Assembly: GCA_022842085.1 (NCBI GenBank)
Contig: JALHQF010000010.1
Span: 1 to 10,006 of the forward strand
Reading direction: 5' to 3'
DNA from: Patescibacteria group bacterium
GTDB lineage: Bacteria; Patescibacteriota; UBA1384; CAILIB01
DNA length: 10,006 bases
Shown one piece after another: positions 1 to 5,423 of the stretch. The first letter of the stretch is position 1; the number at the start of each line of letters is the position of its first letter. A model generated the notes under the pieces. The model did no database searches, was not told where the DNA came from, and was given only the letters and a program-made list of their open reading frames with translations. The translations under genes were made by a program, and so were the position numbers.

Positions 1-1077
1 GATATCGAAAAGGTGTACCTCCGTTCGGTACTTCGCTGTACCGCTCCTTGGGGTGTCTGCCAGAAGTGCTATGGTTCTAACCTGAGCGCTGAGGGTCAGA
101 TTCCACTAGGTGAAGCGGTTGGCATCATCGCCGCGCAGGCCATTGGTGAGCCGGGTACCCAGCTCACAATGAAGACCTTCCACCTTGGTGGTGTGGCACA
201 GACAGGCGGTGACATCACGGCTGGACTGCCTCGTGTCGAAGAGCTCTTCGAGGCTCGTATTCCACGTACCCCAGCCGTAATGGCGGAAATTGACGGCAAG
301 GTGAATGTTGACGAAGGTGAGCTTGAGACTGTGGTTACCATCCAGTCTGGTAAGCCAGCTACCCAGGTGCTAGAAGTACCAAAGGCCTTCTCTGTGGTGG
401 TGGCAGCGGGTGACAAGGTTGGCCCGCGGGACGTTCTGGCCCAGGCAAGTGGCGGCAAGACGCTGCGAAGCACCCTAGCGGGTACCGTCTCGATTACCGA
501 CAATGTCGTTACCGTTACGGCAAACGAGAAGGAGAGTCGCAGCTACAGCATCACTGGCGATCAGGCGGTGATCGTAGGTTCTGGCGCAACGGTTGCAGCC
601 GGTCAGGCACTCACCGAGGGTCACCTCGACCTCCAGCAGCTCCTTAAGGTGGCAGGCCGAGAAGTGGTAGAGCGCTACATCGTGCATGAGGTGCAGAAAA
701 TCTATGTCCAACAGGGTCAGAGCATTAACCATCGGCACTTGGAGGTTATCGTACGAACCATGCTGAGCAAGGTGGCTATTACCGACGCCGGCAGCACCGA
801 GTACGTGCTTTCTCAGGTGGTAGATCAGACTGAGGTTCGTGACCTCATGGCAAAGGGCAAGCTTCAGGCCGAGCAGATGCTCCTCGGGATTACCTTTGCT
901 GCACTTGCTACCAAGAGTTTCCTCTCAGCTGCAAGCTTCCAGCGTACAACCGAGCGTCTCATCGATGCCGCTGTACAGGGCAAGCGTGACGAGCTGCGGG
1001 GCTTGAAGGAGAACGTAATTATCGGTAAGCTCATCCCCGCTGGAACTGGGTTCGACCAGAGCCGCGTCGCCAACTAG
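1..1077 (+). CDS. rpoC: DNA-directed RNA polymerase subunit beta', C-terminal part (5' end outside window)
   Basis: This is the C-terminal 358 residues of the catalytic beta' subunit of RNA polymerase; the reading frame is open from base 1, so the gene starts upstream. Cysteines at fragment residues 13, 20 and 23 (C-x6-C-x2-C) match three of the four ligands of the second beta' zinc site. They are followed by the trigger-loop region, GEAVGIIAAQAIGEPGTQLT (residues 37-56) and then TFHLGG, whose His (residue 61) corresponds to the catalytic-region His of the trigger loop. The sequence then runs directly into the GLPRVEELFEAR segment, so the large trigger-loop insertion (SI3) of gammaproteobacteria is absent. 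The protein ends with the usual ENVIIGKLIPAGTGF-like tail and a TAG stop. The rpsL start lies only 6 bases downstream, so the two are almost certainly cotranscribed. Identification is very secure. Confidence 0.98.
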   Translation, partial: DIEKVYLRSVLRCTAPWGVCQKCYGSNLSAEGQIPLGEAVGIIAAQAIGEPGTQLTMKTFHLGGVAQTGGDITAGLPRVEELFEARIPRTPAVMAEIDGKVNVDEGELETVVTIQSGKPATQVLEVPKAFSVVVAAGDKVGPRDVLAQASGGKTLRSTLAGTVSITDNVVTVTANEKESRSYSITGDQAVIVGSGATVAAGQALTEGHLDLQQLLKVAGREVVERYIVHEVQKIYVQQGQSINHRHLEVIVRTMLSKVAITDAGSTEYVLSQVVDQTEVRDLMAKGKLQAEQMLLGITFAALATKSFLSAASFQRTTERLIDAAVQGKRDELRGLKENVIIGKLIPAGTGFDQSRVAN

Positions 1078-1083
1078 ATTTCT

Positions 1084-1491
1084 ATGCCAACGATTAACCA
1101 GCTCCTCCGGAAGCCGCGGCGCTCGCCTGCTAACAAGGTCAACGCCCCGATCCTCAAGAGCACTTTCAACACCTTCCGTAAGCGTCCGGTGCCAGTAACC
1201 GCTCCCTTTAAGCGCGGTGTATGCGTGAAGGTCACCACCACCACACCAAAGAAGCCAAACTCCGCTCAGCGTAAGGTTGCCCGTGTGCGCCTTACGAACG
1301 GACAAGAGGCTTGGGCCTACATCCCAGGTGAAGGCCACAACCTCCAGGAGCATAGTGTAGTGCTCGTGCGTGGAGGTCGCGTAAAAGACCTTCCAGGCGT
1401 GAAGTACCACATCGTTCGTGGTAAGCTTGATGCCCAGGGCGTGAAGAACCGTAAGAAGAGCCGTAGTAAGTACGGGGTAAAGAAGGCCTAA
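1084..1491 (+). CDS. rpsL: 30S ribosomal protein S12
   Basis: S12 sits at the decoding centre of the 30S subunit and monitors codon-anticodon pairing. The 135-residue protein is full length, from MPTINQLLRKPRR to the SRSKYGVKKA tail. It carries the two conserved decoding loops, TTPKKPNS (residues 53-60) and GGRVKDLPG (97-105). Lys56 and Lys101 correspond to E. coli K42 and K87 (numbered without Met) and are the streptomycin-sensitive residues. Asp102 is the position methylthiolated by RimO in some bacteria. A 13-residue insertion relative to E. coli, before the RGVCVKV segment, matches the longer Gram-positive/Thermus-type S12. No Shine-Dalgarno is visible in the 6-base gap after rpoC, so translation probably depends on coupling to rpoC. 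A strong terminator follows, unlike the usual read-through into rpsG. Confidence 0.98.
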   Translation: MPTINQLLRKPRRSPANKVNAPILKSTFNTFRKRPVPVTAPFKRGVCVKVTTTTPKKPNSAQRKVARVRLTNGQEAWAYIPGEGHNLQEHSVVLVRGGRVKDLPGVKYHIVRGKLDAQGVKNRKKSRSKYGVKKA

Positions 1492-1502
1492 CCTTCTAGA
1501 AG

Positions 1503-1528
1503 ACCGCTCGGGCAACCGGGCGGTTTTT
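1503..1528 (+). terminator. Rho-independent terminator after rpsL
   Basis: A 9-bp stem (ACCGCTCGG 1503-1511 with CCGGGCGGT 1516-1524, one G-T wobble) closes a GCAA tetraloop of the stable GNRA type and runs into five Ts (1524-1528). It lies 11 bases after the rpsL stop codon. It should end the rpoC-rpsL transcript before the surface genes, cutting rpsL off from rpsG-fusA. Confidence 0.9.
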
Positions 1529-1532
1529 CGTG

Positions 1533-1538
1533 TAGCAT
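1533..1538 (+). promoter_or_regulatory. Possible -10 element (TAGCAT) for a leaderless mRNA of surface gene 1
   Basis: TAGCAT keeps the key T1, A2 and T6 of a -10 hexamer and is separated by exactly 6 bases from the ATG at 1545, so transcription would begin at or next to the start codon. No convincing -35 is present; the expected position falls inside the terminator hairpin. The support is the matching geometry before gene 3 and the lack of a Shine-Dalgarno. Weak on its own. Confidence 0.4.
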
Positions 1539-1544
1539 GCACGT

Positions 1545-2600
1545 ATGCGAGGTCTCGTCGCCCTTTTGGTGCTACTTCTACCCACCGCTACGTATGCCTC
1601 TGTACCGCAGAGTGCAAGCTATAGGTTAGACGCCTACGGCTTTACCGCCGGGGGAGGGGGAGGCTCATCCGCAAACTATGAGGCGGAGATTATTATCGGA
1701 GCACCCGACACTGGGCTTCCTTCAAGCACGAGCTACCTTGGCTGGCTGGGTTTGACTGGTAGTCGCCAGGCAAATGTGCCGCCAGCACCCACATTTACCA
1801 ATCCGAGCTCTTTCAGTGATCGTCTCCTAGTGCAGCTCAATGTAGGGGCGAATCCGAGTGATGCAACGTTTGCAGTTGCCTTGAGTACCGATGGCTTCGT
1901 AACCTGGCAGTGGGTGAAGTCAGATAACACCCTTGGTGCGAGCTTAACTGCAGGGGATTACCGCACCTATGCTGGCTGGGGGAGTGGCGCCGGAACCTAC
2001 ATCCTCGGTCTCGCTCATACCACAAGCTACCAGACGCGGGTGCTCGCAAGTCGTGGCTACGCAACGGAAAGTCGATTGGGGCCTTCTGCCTCAGCTGCTA
2101 CGGTTGCACCGGCGCTCACCTTCGATATCGATATTGCGGCCACGGACACAGAAACCTCAGAGCCCTATAGCGTGGCGCTGGGTAACCTGGCACCTGCAAG
2201 CGTAACTACAGCATCAAACCGAATCTGGTTCGATGTAGCTACTAACGGTGTAAACGGCGCCACAGTATGGGTTCGAGCCGCCGTACCAAGTCTTGTTGGG
2301 GATAGCTCAGGCGCTACCATACCTACCGTAACGGGTAACCTAACTTCGCTCAGCGAGGGCTGGGGACTGCAGGTAGCCTCGCTCACGCAGACTACTGGTA
2401 GCCTGTCTGCTAGTAGTCCGTTTAATGGTTCGGCTGAGAATGTGGGAATTCTTACAACTACCTTCCAGCCAGTTGCAACTGCCGCAGGTCAACTCGTTGG
2501 AGGAAGGGGGAGTATCTTCGTCAAGGCAAAGCCGCTCAGCGACCAGGCGTCAGATAGCTACCAGAGCCAACTTACGCTGGTTGCGTCGGCAAGCTTCTAG
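1545..2600 (+). CDS. Secreted surface protein with fibronectin III-like module and C-terminal beta domain (surface gene 1)
   Basis: No named family is recognised with certainty. The 351-residue protein begins with a clear Sec signal peptide (MRGLVALLVLLLPTATYA, likely cut before SVPQ). Residues about 25-70 form a Gly-rich stretch of the type SSANYEAEIIIGAP...SSTSYLGWLGL, a pattern I associate with exported beta-rich proteins. Residues about 76-188 look like a fibronectin III/Ig-like module, introduced by PPAPTFTNP. Residues about 189-351 form a Thr/Ser-rich beta domain ending in SYQSQLTLVASASF. This domain resembles the C-terminus of the next gene, most clearly in the shared G-x-L-[ST]-T-x-FQP-x-A motif. 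There are no cysteines, no transmembrane anchor and no LPXTG sorting motif, so any cell attachment would be non-covalent. The start is fixed by the signal peptide; there is no Shine-Dalgarno. A role as a cell-surface or adhesin component is inferred. Confidence 0.85.
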   Translation: MRGLVALLVLLLPTATYASVPQSASYRLDAYGFTAGGGGGSSANYEAEIIIGAPDTGLPSSTSYLGWLGLTGSRQANVPPAPTFTNPSSFSDRLLVQLNVGANPSDATFAVALSTDGFVTWQWVKSDNTLGASLTAGDYRTYAGWGSGAGTYILGLAHTTSYQTRVLASRGYATESRLGPSASAATVAPALTFDIDIAATDTETSEPYSVALGNLAPASVTTASNRIWFDVATNGVNGATVWVRAAVPSLVGDSSGATIPTVTGNLTSLSEGWGLQVASLTQTTGSLSASSPFNGSAENVGILTTTFQPVATAAGQLVGGRGSIFVKAKPLSDQASDSYQSQLTLVASASF

Positions 2601-2607
2601 CTTTCGC

Positions 2608-2650
2608 TTGACCGTATCAGGTTTGGCATTGAATACTGGTTGAGTAATGT
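2608..2650 (+). promoter_or_regulatory. Candidate promoter(s) ahead of surface gene 2
   Basis: Two overlapping arrangements fit. TTGACC (2608-2613), 18 bp, AATACT (2632-2637) would give a transcript starting a few bases before the ATG at 2647. TTGGCA (2623-2628), 16 bp, TAATGT (2645-2650) would start transcription at about the second ATG (2656), 5 bases after the hexamer. Either gives an mRNA with almost no leader. Read-through from gene 1 is also possible because no terminator separates them. Confidence 0.45.
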
Positions 2651-3663
2651 CAGCTATGCATACTCGACTCACCCGAATTCTCCTCTCGCTTGCGCTGGTT
2701 ATCGCCGCCTCACCATTGCTTGTAACTCCGGCGCAAGCAGCACCCTTCCAGCTCTCCTACATTCGTCTCGACCGCATGACAACGAGTACGGCTGGGAACG
2801 TGCTTGTGGTTATCCGCCCTGCAACAGCTCAAACTGAGGCAAGCGTGCGTGTAACGATGCCAGCCGGCTTTACCGTGGCTGCAACCCCTACCGTAACTAC
2901 TACCAACCTCCCTTCCGGCGTAACAGCACTTCCGGGCACACTGAGCGCCGCTGGTGCAGGTCAGGTAGTAACGATTAGCGGGGTAACCGATCTGATCGTC
3001 GGTACAAGCTACGGTGTAAACATTGCAACTGGTATCACCAACCACGCGAGTGCTGGTCAGTACACTGCTTCGATCGAAACACGAACTTCAGTTCCGGCAA
3101 CCATTGACACTTCAAGCAATGCGATCCGCGTTATTGCGAGTGATCAGATTGCTATCACAGCGGTTGTGCCCCCAACGTTCAGCTTCTCCCTTAGTGGTAA
3201 TACCGATACCTTCACCGCTGATCTTGATCCGGCTGCGGTTCGCTCTACAAGCGGACAGACAGTCAGCGTTGGTACGAATGCGCCGCGCGGGTGGATTGCT
3301 TGGGTGCGAAGCGCAAACGCCGCTCTCTCTTCAACAGCTTCGGGTGAAAGCATTGCGACCGCTGGCACGATCGATGGAGCACCTTCAACGCTCACTGCAG
3401 GCACATCTGGCTATGTGCTTGATGCCGACCTCACTACGAGTGGCTCTGGCGGTGGCTCGGTAACCATTGATGCTGAGTACAATGGTACAACCACCTCACA
3501 AGGTGGCACTCTCTCTACCAACTTCCAGCCATTTGCAAGTCGCAACGGCAAGACGACTGGTGACGTTATAACGCTGCTTGGTCGCGCTGCGATTAGCTCG
3601 GTTGTTGCTGCAGCGCCCGATTACACCGATACCTGGACAGTTGTAGGTGCTGCAGTGTTCTAA
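2647..3663 (+). CDS. Secreted beta-rich surface protein with C-terminal WxL-like domain (surface gene 2)
   Basis: This is a 338-residue exported protein of unassigned family. A Sec signal peptide (core ILLSLALVIAASPLLVTPAQA, cut before APFQ) is followed by an N-terminal beta-sandwich-like domain (about 33-172) starting with SYIRLDRM. The C-terminal domain (about 174-338) starts at VPPTFSFSLSG, contains a TNAPRGWIAWV segment and ends YTDTWTVVGAAVF. The GW segment followed by a final Y-x-D-T-W-T strand recalls the two W-containing motifs of WxL cell-wall-binding domains, but no exact WxL consensus is present. The domain is paralogous to the end of gene 1. There are no cysteines, membrane anchor or LPXTG motif. 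A second in-frame ATG at 2656 gives an equally good signal peptide and fits a TAATGT hexamer 5 bases upstream, so it may be the true start. A terminator follows the gene. Surface location is well supported; function is not. Confidence 0.85.
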   Translation: MSAMHTRLTRILLSLALVIAASPLLVTPAQAAPFQLSYIRLDRMTTSTAGNVLVVIRPATAQTEASVRVTMPAGFTVAATPTVTTTNLPSGVTALPGTLSAAGAGQVVTISGVTDLIVGTSYGVNIATGITNHASAGQYTASIETRTSVPATIDTSSNAIRVIASDQIAITAVVPPTFSFSLSGNTDTFTADLDPAAVRSTSGQTVSVGTNAPRGWIAWVRSANAALSSTASGESIATAGTIDGAPSTLTAGTSGYVLDADLTTSGSGGGSVTIDAEYNGTTTSQGGTLSTNFQPFASRNGKTTGDVITLLGRAAISSVVAAAPDYTDTWTVVGAAVF

Positions 3664-3682
3664 GTCTGCGTGTTCCTTCGCG

Positions 3683-3711
3683 AAAGCCTAGTGGATTCCG
3701 CTAGGCTTTTT
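3683..3711 (+). terminator. Rho-independent terminator after surface gene 2
   Basis: A 12-bp stem (AAAGCCTAGTGG 3683-3694 with CCGCTAGGCTTT 3698-3709, one wobble pair) closes an ATT loop and ends in five Ts (3707-3711). It begins 19 bases after the stop codon of gene 2. It separates genes 1-2 from the gene 3-4-5 unit. Confidence 0.9.
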
Positions 3712-3714
3712 GCG

Positions 3715-3720
3715 TAACCT
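3715..3720 (+). promoter_or_regulatory. Possible -10 element (TAACCT) for a leaderless mRNA of surface gene 3
   Basis: TAACCT keeps T1, A2 and T6 of a -10 hexamer and lies exactly 6 bases before the ATG at 3727, the same geometry as before gene 1. No -35 is evident because the expected site lies in the terminator stem. A short GGAA (3721-3724) is too close to the ATG to be a good Shine-Dalgarno. A new transcription start is needed here because a strong terminator precedes it. Confidence 0.4.
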
Positions 3721-3726
3721 GGAACC

Positions 3727-4707
3727 ATGCTGTTACCACGATTCGTACTGACTACGTTTGCATCATTTCTCCTGCTAGTGGCTGGGCCAAGGAGTGTGGG
3801 TGCAGCCACGGGTGGCCTAAGTCTCACCACCACACCTAACCCTTCGAGCCTCGTTGTGGAGCCTGGTAAAACGGTTACGCAAACCTACCGGGTAACGAAT
3901 ACTGGCCAGGAAACTGAAGACCTCAAGCTGAGCCTTGCTCCATTTCGGGCCTACCGAGATACAGGCTTTCCTGAGCTACGAGATCCAAGCTCGGCGGACG
4001 ACTTTCTCGCTTGGTACCGCTTCGATCGGACGAGGCTTACGATCGCACCAGGAAGCACGGCAAGTTTTACGCTTACGGTAACCCCACCGGCAACCACGGC
4101 AGGTGGGCAGTACGTTGCTGTGCTGATCACCCGCGCAAACGAAGAAGATGCAGGCCTTGCTGGTCAGAGTCGCATCCGTGGAGGCGTGGCCATCCTTACG
4201 TTGGCAGATGTGCAGAGGGCCTGTGTAGACAATGCAACAACCTGCAGCAAGCGCTCACTCGAACTCGAGAGCTTCACTCCTGAGTCATGGTTCGTCGAGT
4301 ACCTGCCGGTGCAGATGCGTGTAGCACTCACTAACACTGGAAACACCCACGTGGTGCACGGCGGCTCCATCACCATTAAGAAGGGCGATACACAGATTGG
4401 TGATCCCTTTGCGGTAAACCCAGACGGTGGAGCGATACTGCCCGAGAGCACCCGAACCTTTACAGCCTCATGGACCGACGGCGCAAACCAGTTTTCTTGG
4501 AACCTCCCAAACGTGCGCTGGGGCCGTTACACCGCCGAGCTTGCCATTGTGTACGACGATGGGGTACGAGACCAACTGATCGTCAGCGAAACACACTTCT
4601 GGGTTCTCCCTTGGAAAATCATCCTTAGCCTGGCCCTGATTGCACTAGTATTCTTTATCGGTTTGCACAGCACGGCAAAGAAAGCCTTTTCTAGGCGACG
4701 ACGGTAA
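3727..4707 (+). CDS. DUF916-like (WxL-interacting type) membrane-anchored surface protein (surface gene 3)
   Basis: The 326-residue protein has the plan of the DUF916/DUF3324 proteins of Gram-positive WxL clusters. It has a signal peptide (residues 1-26, ending SVGA before ATGG), an extracellular Ig-like domain, a second Ig-like domain, one transmembrane helix near the C-terminus (about 296-314) and a basic tail ending RRRR. The first domain (about 29-145) carries family-like features: a proline-rich opening, VEPGKTVTQTYRVTNTG, then TIAPGSTASFTLTVTPPATT and GGQYVAVLI. Cys166 and Cys173 lie between the domains and could form a disulfide. The second domain (about 175-290) includes VALTNTGNTHV. 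In WxL systems such proteins are thought to bridge peptidoglycan, membrane and WxL-domain partners. The neighbouring secreted genes 1, 2 and 5 would fit as partners here. Its TAA stop overlaps the next ATG by one base (TAATG), so gene 4 is translationally coupled. The DUF916 relation was seen by eye and not searched. Confidence 0.85.
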   Translation: MLLPRFVLTTFASFLLLVAGPRSVGAATGGLSLTTTPNPSSLVVEPGKTVTQTYRVTNTGQETEDLKLSLAPFRAYRDTGFPELRDPSSADDFLAWYRFDRTRLTIAPGSTASFTLTVTPPATTAGGQYVAVLITRANEEDAGLAGQSRIRGGVAILTLADVQRACVDNATTCSKRSLELESFTPESWFVEYLPVQMRVALTNTGNTHVVHGGSITIKKGDTQIGDPFAVNPDGGAILPESTRTFTASWTDGANQFSWNLPNVRWGRYTAELAIVYDDGVRDQLIVSETHFWVLPWKIILSLALIALVFFIGLHSTAKKAFSRRRR

Positions 4708-5423
4708 TGGGGGCAATTACCGTTAGCCCGGATCGGCTTATTCTGACGGTTGGAGCTCCGCAGAGTATCAGTCTTAGTAGTGAGGCTGGTAGGTACAGCG
4801 TTGTGTACCCAGATGGGGTGGAGGGCCCCTCAGAAGTTGTTCTGCTCGAACGCGGTGTAGTGCAGCTCGAGGTAAAGGCGAGTGCTCCATTGCTCACGCC
4901 CCGCTCTATCCTGATTGTCCGCGAAGGAGCAGAGGTAGAGGTTGGTGTGCGAATCCCTGTACTCGCGCTCTCTCCTGGGGCAAGGGTGTCGGGGGATTTA
5001 GAGGTACTGGGTCTCGGGCGTGTTGCCCATAGCGGTGAAACTGTAGTGCTGCGAGTGAAGGTTGGCAACGAAGCGCCAGTGTACATGACGGGTTCGATTA
5101 CGGTTCAGGGCGGGGCGCGTACCTTCCTGCGAGACGCGCTACCAGGAGAGCTTCTGCTACCAGAATCTGAGGCAACCTACGAGCTCGTGCTTAAGCAAGA
5201 TCAAGGACAGTTCTTCCCTTCGCGTGCCATGCTCGAGGTCGTCACGCCCATTGGCGCTATTGAGCGACCAATCTGGTACTTGGGGAGCATGAGCTTTTGG
5301 TTTAGCACGGCAGTCGCTATACTGGTACTTGTAATCTTTCTCCGTGCGCTTACTCGTTCGAAACGTTCTGTTCGCCGCTCTCCTGGCTACCTCAGGCGTC
5401 TTCGCTGGCGCCAATTCCGCTAG
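4707..5423 (+). CDS. Membrane-anchored beta-rich protein lacking a visible signal peptide (surface gene 4)
   Basis: No family is recognised. The 238-residue protein starts at an ATG overlapping the stop of gene 3 (TAATG). It has a beta-rich, probably Ig-like region (about 3-185), one transmembrane helix (about 193-213, SFWFSTAVAILVLVIFL) and a 26-residue tail with many Arg and Lys. The overall plan mirrors gene 3: beta domain, helix, basic tail. It differs in having no N-terminal hydrophobic signal, and none can be recovered upstream because an in-frame TAG lies at 4692-4694. The basic tail predicts the C-terminus inside and the beta domain outside, which is hard to reconcile with a missing signal. 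There are no cysteines. The last 80 bases also encode the signal peptide of gene 5 in the +1 frame. Its position argues that it works with genes 3 and 5 in the same envelope complex (inference). Confidence 0.8.
   Translation: MGAITVSPDRLILTVGAPQSISLSSEAGRYSVVYPDGVEGPSEVVLLERGVVQLEVKASAPLLTPRSILIVREGAEVEVGVRIPVLALSPGARVSGDLEVLGLGRVAHSGETVVLRVKVGNEAPVYMTGSITVQGGARTFLRDALPGELLLPESEATYELVLKQDQGQFFPSRAMLEVVTPIGAIERPIWYLGSMSFWFSTAVAILVLVIFLRALTRSKRSVRRSPGYLRRLRWRQFR
5344..5423 (+). other. 80-base dual-coding overlap between surface genes 4 and 5
   Basis: These bases encode the basic cytoplasmic tail of gene 4 (residues 213-238) in one frame and the signal peptide of gene 5 in the +1 frame. Both readings look functional: an Arg/Lys-rich post-helix tail, and a basic n-region plus hydrophobic core plus Ala-x-Ala cleavage site. 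The overlap is unusually long for neighbouring bacterial genes and suggests translational coupling. Confidence 0.8.

Noticed and set aside
925..1542. Long minus-strand open frame of 205 codons opposite rpoC/rpsL
   Set aside because: It lies opposite highly conserved rpoC and rpsL, crosses the terminator and has no family-like sequence. It is a shadow of high-GC coding sequence.
2560..3660. C-terminal Phe on surface proteins 1 and 2 as an outer-membrane beta-barrel signature
   Set aside because: The proteins lack a membrane-spanning amphipathic strand pattern. Other genes in the cassette have single helices and basic tails suited to a one-membrane cell, and nothing else in the window suggests an outer membrane.
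4690..4712. Genes 3 and 4 as one gene broken by a frameshift
   Set aside because: Gene 3 has a natural end (helix plus RRRR tail) and gene 4 has a clean TAATG coupled start. Fusing them would place the gene 4 beta domain in the cytoplasm. The overlap is of the common coupled type.
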